From: Ophiura sarsii | Lineage: Eukaryota; Echinodermata; Ophiuroidea; Amphilepidida; Ophiuridae | Assembly (NCBI GenBank): GCA_035610835.1 | Contig: CM069442.1 | Span: 63,713,431 to 63,777,430, forward strand | Reading direction: 5' to 3' | DNA length: 64,000 bases | Shown here: in pieces, positions 40,301-52,300 of the stretch | Numbering within the stretch: the first letter of the stretch is position 1 | How the letters are laid out: each line of letters starts with the position of its first letter | Translations under genes and position numbers: made by a program | Notes under the pieces: generated by a model | What the model saw: the letters and a program-made list of their open reading frames with translations, nothing else | Told to the model about the DNA's origin: nothing | Databases searched by the model: none

Positions 40301-43300
40301 TCACTCCAATGGTAAGTACCCACATAGCATATAGAAACATTGAGTCGGCCACAGGTAGGTTGATAGCATAATTAAGTATTAACACATTAACATTAACATA
40401 AATGACAACTCGCAAATATGAAGAACTCGCAACTCGCAAATCCAACTCGCAACTTGCACAATTGAACTCGCAACTCGTAATTCGAACTCGCAAAATCCAA
40501 TTCGCAACTCGCACATTTGAACTCGCAACTTGCAACTCGAACTCGCAACTCGCAACTATCAACTCGCAACTACCAACTCGCAACTCGCTGAATACCCCTG
40601 ACAGAGGAGGGAAGTATTGAATATGCATTATTTTATATATTTCAATAGCAGAAAAGGAAGGGTACATCTTCTAAACTCAAGGTGTCTCACTTGATGGCAC
40701 TGTTAACTGTTTTTTTCTCTCTTTTCATCTTCTTTTATTTGTATTTATTTATTTATGATTCTTTTTGGCCTTTTGACAATTGTACTAATAACATAAAGTG
40801 ACATGTCATAATGATTTAAATGTCAAATTAATACAAGATATTTGTTGTTGTAATACAAAATTAAGAAAGAAACATTCATTTTTTGTGTACAATATTTGTA
40901 AGTCTGGCAATTTAAGGGTGTTCCTATGGCTAGAAAAAAACTTCATATTCAAGTATAAGGTAGAGCTGGTTGAGTACAACAAAAAAGTCTTTACTGGAGG
41001 TGAATCGGATGCACGGTTCAACAGATATAACCATTTGAAGTCATTATGAATTCTTTTGTTTTTTATTGTTTTTTGGCCAACAGAGGGCAGTCTATTTTCT
41101 TTTCTTTTTTATTGTTTTTTTGACTCCCTAGGTAAAATTTTCTATGAAAATTTAGTTTTTTGTTTTTGCTCTAAATATTTATTAAAAACTCTTATAGACT
41201 CCCACAGCAGAGGAAATAAGGAGAGTAGTATAACCAACATATACACCAAGTGGTAATACATTTAAGAAAGTGCATGAACTTGAAAAAAATAATTAAGTGC
41301 AATAGTTAGCCTCATTTTTATCTAAAGCTTCCTTAGATAATTAAGTATAATTAATTATGCAGATGTCTTACAGCCTCCCGCAGCGCAGGAAAGTTTCTAA
41401 AAACTATAATTAACAAGCTCCAAAAATTTCAGCTTTGTAGCATTGATACTTTTCTTGTAAAAATTAATTAAACATTTTTGCATAGATTAATTATTTAAAA
41501 AACAGTAAGAAACAAAAGAAATGAACGCTTCAATTTTGCTTCATTTTTGACAATTAAATTGTCATATCTAGAAAACCGTACCTCCGATCAAGCTCAAATT
41601 TCAGATTATTGTGGAACTCAGCAAACTCTATTGAAATATCAAATAAAAAATTAACCATAGGAACAACCTTAATGAAATTTCACATGATGCATTTGTTTGC
41701 AAATTCATTCTTTCATTCATTAACTTTATTTATACAGAAACATATTTTACAAAAATACTTTTGTTCTTCCACGTTTCTGAGGAATATATCAACAATGTAC
41801 ATAAAAACAAGAGTTAATTTGAGGAGGGTGTTGAAAAATAAAGATTTCATTGGTATTTACACTCACCGTACTCTCTGCGCTCATCCAGCAAGAGTTTTGT
41901 AGTTTAAGTTGTAGTTTTAAGGTTTTTATCTTGTAAGCGCTCTGAGCCTTTTGGAAATGGTGCAATTAATGCTTTCTGTTTTGTATTGTGATTAGGGACC
42001 GTTCATTATTTATGGTGGAGGGGAGTTGGGTAAACTACAGGGGGGTCATGTAACTTTCATATGTTGAAATAGGGGGGGGGGGTTATATAACTTTTTATTC
42101 TTGAACAGGGGGGTTGTGTAAATTTGTCTAAACTATAAAGATGGTGTAATTGGAGTGATTTTAGAGGCTATTTTGGAGTGTAAATGCCATTGTTTTCTGC
42201 GCTTCACGCATATTTTCTTAAAACCTATCGACTTCAAAAACCTTTACTATGACACGACTTCTGGACAGCAAATCGACGATATGGTGGAAAAACATCTATA
42301 TAATCATCAACGGTCGAGACATTAGAGCCTCAGGGTGTATAATGTTACAAAATCCAATTTCATGATTTATGTGATTTATTGCATGATTTTCACCTCATCC
42401 CTGCTTTGCACCAATGCTCACAAAAGTAGAACGTATCACTGGATTATACGTTTCTGCTAAAAATGTTCTAACATGTTCGGGTTACAAAACTCACAAAACC
42501 ACCCAAAATGTATAAATATGAAGAAGAAAAAACCAACTCGCTATGCTCGCCGTTATTAATTTCAAACAATAAAAAGAAGGGGCATCATAAAATTATTTGC
42601 CGTTCAGATAGGGCACAAACAAAATTTGCCAACGTATCCATGAACAAAATTCCAAAGGTAAAGACAGCCCCTTAAGTATGTGACAAGTTGATTTTTTTCA
42701 GGGAGGGGGGTTGTGTAAAAAGCTACTGGTTAGCAGGGGGTCATGTATTTTTTCAGTTTCAGCTGTAGGGGGGTTAGGTAATTTTAACGCATGAGTCTAG
42801 AATTTGTCCCAACCCGCCCTCCACCATAAATAATGAACGGTCCCTTATAGTCGTGGTCAGAATACTTAGGCACTTTTTCTTTGACAACTGCGTACAGCGT
42901 AAACACGGAAGTGCGTTGTGGAACAGTGTAACAACAGCGTTATCTTTGAGCAGTTCGACGCGTCGTGGCCCCTGTAATCCGATTGGCCGCGATCGTATAT
43001 AGAGCGTGTTTCTACAGAGAGTCATTAGCCGGTTGATCACGGGGGGTAGACGTCTAACAGCTCTGTAGAAACAGGTCCTGACGCAGTTAGCCGGCTAATC
43101 TACCACGGGCAAATTATCCTAGAAAATCAAGGATAGCGGTGGTAGGTTAGCCTGCTAATTTTCCCACCAGAGCTCTGTAGAAACAGACCGCTGCCCGATT
43201 AGCCGTCTAACCGGAAATTGCTTTGTTTGTTTATTGCCAAGATGCTTGTTTGTTGTGTTGTTATATAATTAATCCGTGTCATTTCGAAATCAGCCGTTCC

Positions 43301-46300
43301 TCTACGCACACACCCCTACAAAGTGATTAGTCGTCTTTTACGTCGTCTGTAGAAACAGCCCAGTCCTTCTACCACCGCCTTTTAGCAGGCTAAGTTACCA
43401 CCGGCAAAAGGCGGAGGCTCTGTAGAAACATGGGTCATGAATGTCCCCGCCCACACGCTCATTAACTAGGCGCGCGCATTGGTGGTTTTAAAAAGTGCTG
43501 AAGTATTCTGGCGACGACTAATAGACACATTTTGAACCGACTGAGCATCACATTAGATATTAAAGGTAGATGACCCGATCACATTTTCATAACACAGATT
43601 TTTCTCAAAGACAAGGAGATTTTCATATCATATGAAAGATCATATTTTTCTGATTAACATACTGAAATTTGACGGTCCAAATTAGTATGATTACGGAGAA
43701 ATCGGTGAAATAACATCGAATTACCGCGAAAGGTGGTAACCACCAATTAGTTTGTGTACAACTCAATGGGCACATTTCACGGCATCATGTGCGTCTAAAA
43801 TAAGAACCGTTAGAGTTATGCAACTCAAACTTTGGAATACAACTCTTTTAAGGATGACCTTTCATGTAGAATAGAAAACTTCAAATTGAAAATCGGAACA
43901 TCTACCTTTAATACCTTAGGTCAGAAAACATGAAATTATGACAATAGTATCATGGTAACTTACGTTTCGTTGACATGTGCGATTTGGGGATCTGTAAGGG
44001 TGTATTCCACACCTGAAAAAATGGAACAAATAAATGCACAAAATTGAAAATAAAAACATTGTAACAAATAAAGCAGCTGATCTAATGAGAAGCAACTGAA
44101 AGTTAAATATTTGATAATTCATCCATGTTCTTTTTCTGCATTTAAGGTTTCATATATTTAATCTTACAGACAGATTCATGTGGCCATAACTCTTCAGTTG
44201 ACAATATGATAGAATCCTAGTAGTGAGTCTACCACATGTAGTGGAATCGCAGCGGGCAATTTTGGCCATTACGTTTACTTGTCAGATACAAGCAAACCAT
44301 GATGATATATTCTTCTTTAGGTTATGACACGTGATTCTAGAAGGGGTGCTCATGTCAGAAATCATCATAATCCAAGATGGCTGCTCCCATAAAATGATGT
44401 GTTGCAAAAGGCAATGCAATTTTGTTACAGTATAAATACTGGAAGGATATTATATCAGTGGAATTATCTTATATGAATATGCTTTGTTGGTTATCAAAAG
44501 TTCATTTTTGAATCCAACATGGTGGCCCACTGTGAGATGATGTATTACTTTATATACAACAATTGTATATGTTTAAGTCCCAAAATAATAATGTATGATA
44601 TATCTTTATTTTATTTTATGTTTTTATAATGTATACAAGATTAAAATATGGCCGCTATCCAAAATGAAGGCTGCAATGAATAACACTTATGCTTTGATAA
44701 TATGTGTTTTGAAAAACAGTGTGACACTTTCTATTCTCAACCTATAAATATAATAGTAATATGATTCGTTACCTGCTAGCTCAAAGTCCTTTACTGGACG
44801 AGCTGCTCCATGGGAATAATTTTGAGTAACAGGTCCTAAAGCAATCACAGTCATGCCTTACGGTTTTCTAATTTCCCACCAAGACTAAATTTAGCAATAT
44901 GAGGCCACTACTTAAAACATCCCCACATGAAACAGTGACAAATAGCTCAATCTACCAGATTATGCGAATGTCAAATTACAGAATCATACCCAAACAATTT
45001 GGCAGATGCTTTGATTGAAGAACGACGGTGAACTAACATCGTATGCTTTGTGGACTGCACACAGAGATGGCACTTGTGGCGAACAATGAGAGATCCTTTA
45101 GATTTATCTTGGTCCCAGCTGGCCATTTTACGTTTTTTAAACGTTAAAAACAAGTTGGTGAAAAAAACGTTTTAATATTACGTATTAAAAACGTATATGT
45201 GTGGAGTTTTTTATGGGTTTTAATAACGTTTCCATGTAACGTTTTGAAAACGTTAATATAACGTGAAAATAACCATATTTAAATTATTTAGTCTTGCAAG
45301 ATGTTTCAAATACGTTTTAAAAACATGTTTAAAACGATGTTTAACACGTTTTAAAAACGTTTCACAAACACGAAACCTAATTATAACCAATTTAAAACGT
45401 TTTTGAAAACCTATATTAGAGAATTGATAATTAATTGATAATTAACTGGCAATTTTAAGACCAATTCAATAATTTGGCTTTTATTAACATTCTCCAACAA
45501 AATTGTTCATGTGTTTGTGAAGTAATGTTCTTATTTGCCATTTAATCATGAAATTATGCATGTAGCACATCGAAAAACTATATGAAAGAAAATAAATATA
45601 CAATCCATAGTGTTACCAAACCAATATGACCCGGGTAAGTGCGCATGCGTGTAACTGCCTACGTTTTTAAAAAACGTTTCGTAAAAAACGAAACTTATGG
45701 TCCAGGACCATAATATTTTGTTTAATTTAGGTTGTAATATAACGTTCTATAAACGTTTTGATTTCGTTTCAATGATGTGTTCGTTTATAAGTATTGTGAC
45801 AACATTAATTTAACGTTTTTATAACGTTTTGATAAAACGATTTGCAATAAAAAAAAAATGCTTTGAAACTGTAACGTTTTTAAGACGTTTTAAAAACGTT
45901 TCACAAAAACAAAACCTAATTAAACCCAATTCAAAACGTTTTGAAAACGTTTTGTGTTTACTGGGGGTGGACAGACTGAGGGTCTCTCTTTTTTACTATC
46001 CCATTGATAGTCAATGAATGCATTTATTTATTCCTTGACAATCTGGTATGTCACTACTTAAGGGGGGGATCTGGGTGAGATATATGTGTTTTTTGGCTAG
46101 GTAAGGTAATATGAGACATCATAACAAGTAAAATGTTTATCTTCAAAATGCTTTTATTTGACTGAATACGGACATTCAGTTTTAATGTTGTGTTTGATCA
46201 AAGTTATATCGGTGATGCGAATTTGCATCAACATTGCATCAAAATGGTATTCAAAAATTTGAATTGACTTTTACTATGAAATTTGATTCATATTTTGTAA

Positions 46301-49300
46301 TTTTTGTGTATTTCTTATGTATTTCATTGTTTTTTCACCCTGCTATATTTAACGATTTTCCATAAGGTTAGTTTAGGGGGCACAGCACTAAATAAACCGC
46401 CCATTGGATTACATGTAAATTAGGGCTAAAAGAGTCACTATTTTGGGCCCTTAGTAACCATTTTTGGAATGTCTTGAATGCTTTATTCTAATAAACAAAC
46501 ATTCAAATTTCATAAAATCGTCAAGAAGTGTTACACCTTCCAATTAGATTTTACGATACGATCATTTAAACAGCGCCACCCCTATTTTCAGCCCGGACGC
46601 TGAAAATTCTAACCGTCTCCGATCACGTGTGTTCATCCACGTGATAAATTTTCAATACAATCGAAAATCATTATTTTGCAATATCCTGATCAAAGTACAA
46701 GAGATTATCTTTCATTTTAATTATGAAATGCTACCCTCACGCCAAACTGATTCCCAAAGGACCCCATTAATCAAACAATCGTTTTTGCCGGAACTTACTA
46801 CCATTACACAAAACGAGGAGTGATTTAGTGCTGTGCGCCCTTTACTAGTGATGTAAACTCGACAGTTTGATCAAGTTATCTTTCATATAGTTTGGACAAG
46901 TATGTATCATTAAATATGTTAAAAACATGGTTTAAACGAAGCTGTTCAGCTCTGGTACTGATAGTCGATATGTTCAATGTTTGGAAATCTGTATGTTTAA
47001 TATGATACAAGGAATCCTTATTAAGGATAAATCTGATGACTTTGTTTTGAGCATGTTACAATTGATGAACATGATACTTAGAGATGCCACCATACCATGA
47101 TGATATAGAGTAATAAAAAAGGCATAACACAAGATATTGGTTTAGTTCAAGACCATGGTATATCCCCGATTATTTTGACTTAATAACTTGACCATCACAG
47201 AGAACAATAGGACAATCAGTATAATTGCTTAGCTTGTGCTTCGTCCCAAAGAGAATCAGTTCAGTTTTGCCGGTATGTAATGACAACTTGTTTTCAATCA
47301 ACCACTTGTTGCAACCTTCTAAGTTTGAGCGAAGATCATTGCTGATTTTCTCATGAACTTTATTGGTAGATATTAGAGCACTATCATCAGTATATTGCAA
47401 AATTAAGCAGTGTATAGAGTTAGACATGTCATTAACAGCATAAAAACAAAAGATGCCCCAATACACTGCCTTGAGGAACCCCGCATGTTATGACAAGAGG
47501 GTCAGATTCAACATCTTTTATAATACACAGTCTGCTTTCTGTCAGAAAGATATGAGTGGACCAAGCGGTATATTGAACTCCCATACCGGACAGTTTATTG
47601 CACAACATGTGATGGTCTACACTGTTGAATGATTTTTGGATCATACCAGTGTAGTAGCCAGAATCAGTTTGCTTTCTAAAGACTAATATGATCTTGTAAA
47701 TGAATAAGACAGGCGTTGGTTGAATATGGTCCCCTGAAACAGTCCTTCAGAGTTCCTAGCTGCTAGGAACTACACTATACTGCAGGACCAGCCACACAGT
47801 GTACTTAAAAGTCACAGTGTGACTATCAAGTCCACTACATGTATGTGGCAGACTTCAACAACGTTTCCAGCGCATATAGTCATCGCTATGTGGTACATAG
47901 GGACCACATAGCGATGACTAAGTGGTGGGTAACTGTAGAGTTCTTACATGAATTTGGTCCTATGACATAGGCGTAGCCAGGATTATTTTATCCGGGGGGC
48001 ACTCAGGCTCGGATACAGAAAAGTTAATGGGAGGCCCCACAAACTGAATTTGTTAAGGTACCATCCAAGCAGTGCGCAGCACTGCCCTCCGAGAGCAGGG
48101 GGGTGTCTGAGGGGGGATGTGCCCCCCTCAGAAGTAGAAAAAATTTCAATTTTGGAACTCATTTGGTGCGATCTGGTGTATACTTTTGACCAAAATTTTA
48201 TCGAAAAGCCACCTCTTCATTTCTAATAAATATTTTGTTTTTTATCAATGCACGAAAGAAGTTGAGCATAATTATACTAATATATTCTATATATTTGCTA
48301 CATTACTGGCAATAAAAACATTTTCTTTTGGGTAATTCTATCTTTTCTTTTTTGTACGTTTCATGAATATCAAATTCTTAATTTAAAAGAAAACTAAAGC
48401 TGCAAATCAAAATCATATATTTTTGAAATTATTATTAATCAGATACCTATAAATTGACGAAGTAAAGAAAAAAAAGTGACCTGATACCTTAACAGGCGCG
48501 CGTAGCGCCCGCAAAATGTGCTATTTTACAGTTTGCAATGATTGAGGTTTGCCTTCATAAAAGTTTCATAAAGATAAAGTTAATGTTTGAAGTCACATTA
48601 GCGCGTAGTGCACAACATTTGATACTAATTTGTTATAAAGCTAAATGTAATGTTTGAAGGTTCATGCGAGCTTAGCGCGCAAAATTGCATATTTTACACT
48701 AATTTTGTCATAATTGAGCAACTTTTTTTTGCTGATAACAAGCTTCTAAAAAGAAATGTAAATATTTTGAGGTTCTAAAACATCCACCCACCCTTCACCC
48801 ACCCGCTCGGCCCTCGGGCTCTCCCGAAACGGACACAAGAAATGAAGTCACACAAGGACTGGTCATGGTCCCAAGTCTTATCGTTTGGGGCATGTGCGTG
48901 CGTAGCGCGCAATTTTGTTTGCTATTCTACATATTTTGCCAATTTTCGCTGATACAAGCGTTAAAAACTAAAGCAAATATTTCGAGGCACATGAGCAAAA
49001 CGCGCGAATTGGCTTCTCAACACTAACTAATTTTGTCATGATCGAGATACATTTTGTCTTAAAATTAAATTTCAAAATTAAAGTTAACGTTCATGTCACG
49101 CGCACGCTACGCGCGCACATTTTTTGGGGCTATTTTACATAAATTGTGTCGCGATTGAGATACCAACCACTCAAAATTGACTTCTTTACATTAATTTTGC
49201 CAAGATTGAGATACATTGTTGCTTCTATTAAAATGTCACATTTTATTTTTATTTTTTTACGAAAACCCCTGTCTTCTTTATATATACTTATTTGCCACAT

Positions 49301-52300
49301 TTGAGATATATTTTGGCCTTATGACACTGCTTTTATTGTTAAATGTTTTGCTATTTTACCCGGTTTTGCTAGGATTGAGGTACATTTTGGCTTCAAACTA
49401 TCTTCTTAATTTGCAATGAATTTATTTTTTGGGGAAGGGGCACATACAACAAAAGATGCTATCTTTGTATTTGAACGTCATAATTTATGAATTCTCTTAT
49501 CAAAATTGAGGCGACAATGGCAAAATTGGGTGACAGGGGAGAAGGAGCGGTCGGCCCCTTCTTAACCCTCTGGCTACGCCATTATTACCTTGATATGCCG
49601 GGAACGTACAAAATAAGGGGTGGGGGCATGGAAACTTACTATGTAACAAATAAAGAACTCTATACCCTCTACTATTTCTCTTTTCTTTCTTCCTTTTTCT
49701 CCTTTTTCTTTCTTTTTCTTCTCCTTTTCTTTCTTTTTCTTCTCCTTTTTTTTTTTTGGTGCCAGAGACCCCGGGGGGGGGGGGGGGGGGGGGCACGTGC
49801 CCCCAGGCCCCCCCCTGGCTCCGCCAATGTATGAGTATAGTATGGTATGGGGAATTTTAATAGCTCTACAAGTTGTTATGTACATTATTTAGGGTGTACC
49901 ACACAATTTAAGAAGGGGTGCCACAAATTATTACCCTGCGATGACGTCATTTTCGTCACAATAGCCATTCGTATGTACCTACGTTCAAATTTGTGTCTGT
50001 GCAAATTTATGCGAACTGTCCCATTATGACGTCAAAGTGTTAAAGAGATCAATAAAATAAAACCAGTATTGTTTATTTGCCAACATAAACTTATCGACGA
50101 TCGTGTGAACAAGACTACTGGTTGTCACCCATGGAAAGTGCACTTCCCACTTTCCTTACACTGCATCTTTTTCATTTTAGAATTTCCCTCCAGATAAAAA
50201 GTCATTTTACTCACAATAACATACCTTGTAAATCACAAACCATTGCCTCTTGATTGTATTTAATCAGCGTGTAATGGGCAAAAGCCATCATCTTTTCCCC
50301 TGAATCAATCATTTTCTTTACCAGTACGGCCCCTGTGTTATTCAACACCTTTCTGTAGTGGCCAATTAACTCTTCTTCCATAGTAAAGAAATTCCAGTCT
50401 GATGGGCTGTCAACCAGTTGCACTAAGTAGAGTGGCAGAACCCTATGAAATAAAAAAGCAAACACATTAAATATAATAATAACCCACTAACTAAATTTAG
50501 TGGTATAAACAAACAAACAAAAAACACCTTAAAGTCAACCAGGCTATGCAAGGATTATACACAGTTCAAAAAAAAAATTCCCCTATGCCTGATATTTTTA
50601 AAATGAGTAACTCCATCGAAACGTTTTTTGGCACACATATGACCGAGTGCACCAAACTAGCGTATGTAATTCTGAGAGCATAACTGGCGGGAAACACCAG
50701 CATAGTAACTAGCGAGGTAAACATGGTAAACACATTAATCAGCATCGTCCCCTTACAAAATTAAATGTTGCATGCATCAAATGTCAAATGTGTGTACATG
50801 TATCAAACAGCAATCATATTGACACGAATGGTGTTCCATAGAATTATAAAAATGTGTTGTCAGTCGCTACGTCCAACGTTGATTTAAATAACATAAATAA
50901 TGCAACACGTCTATGGCATGTCACGCCACGTGAAATCTGTGAATATGACGCCATTTTTTGTGTTCGAAAATGTTAAAGTTTATTACCATTCTTTCAAAAA
51001 TAAGGACCATAATTACATTATAAACACATTTTGTGCGAGAGTAACATACAAAATGGTATAAAATGGCAAAAATGGCACGGTCAAAATCTGTTCGTTTTAA
51101 ATAAATGGATCAATGGTTAAATAATAAAAATATCACAATTCTAGCGTCAAGTCTCTGGCGTGCTACTGTGATCCTGGCTTTTGTAACTGTAAATCACGGG
51201 TTCAATTCCTGTAATTCCCATTTTTTCTTCTCTATTTTTTCTTTTCTTCAAGAAATGATTTTAATAACTGAAAGGGACATTAAGTCGTGTTGAAAATTTT
51301 AAATGTTTAAAAATTTACTTCAGAATTCAAGATGAACATTAAAAATTGCCATTAGTGTTGTTTCTACTAACAAAAACACAGCAAAACTTGATTAAAACAA
51401 TATCATCGCTATTTATTGAAAACCGCCCTCTATGCAAATATGGTTCGCGTTATGTATCACGCGTACTGCATGGGGATACTGTCGGACGTAAAATGCTCGT
51501 CCCGGCTGTACGAGCATTTTTGAATCGACGTTTTCTTGTACAAAAGAGGGCTGATTTTTCTTAATCCTTATAGGTGTAAGTTCATACATGTAATACAATT
51601 ATAAAAATAAACTAATCCCAGTTTTTATCGTAATTGAGGGCGCAGCCTCCGACACATCTCTTAAAAGTGACTTTAATGAAATCATTTATTTCAATTTCTA
51701 TGAACTACTGTATGGTATTGACATTAATCAATCGATGTATTAAAATTAATGTGTAGGCCTATGTATCTTTATTTTGTATTCATCTTTTTATTTACTCTAT
51801 TTATAATATTAATTCAATAAGCATATTTATTTATTAATTTGTTTATTTATTTGATTTAATGTTATTTAATTAATTAATTAAATAATTATTGGATGATTGA
51901 TTGAATGATTGATTGATTGATTGGTTGGTTGATTGATTGGATGCTTGATTGTTTGAACTAATTTGTACAACTGTGTATGCATGATTGTGGATAGTTTTAA
52001 AATATTTTATAATAAATTGATCTTAAATGAATCATTGAGTATAATTATTATACACAAGTTGATAATTATAAATTGCATGATAAAATTCTCCCACTGATGT
52101 ATTGAATTGATGTATTCTTCCATTCCATGTGTGCTCATTCAAGCATTACAACACCTGTATAGTTAAAGCCCTGTTCTAGTGTTGCTGTGAACATGTACGT
52201 TATGTGTACCAACAATCGTTTCGATGGAGTATCTCATTTTAAATATGTCAGGCATAATCTAAAGGGAACTTGTTTTTGTTGAACTGTCTGTGTATGTTCA

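Noticed and set aside
44971..45153. Minus-strand frame with HKCHLC as a further kinase-gene exon
   Set aside because: The flanking exons at 50225 and 43964 already join exactly at DLQ-G; an extra exon here would break the catalytic core.
49487..49885. Lys/Glu-rich and Phe/Leu-rich frames
   Set aside because: Translations of a CT-rich tract and a G run.
51138..51222. tRNA gene
   Set aside because: Only the T arm is convincing; acceptor and anticodon stems do not pair. Kept as a low-confidence relic.
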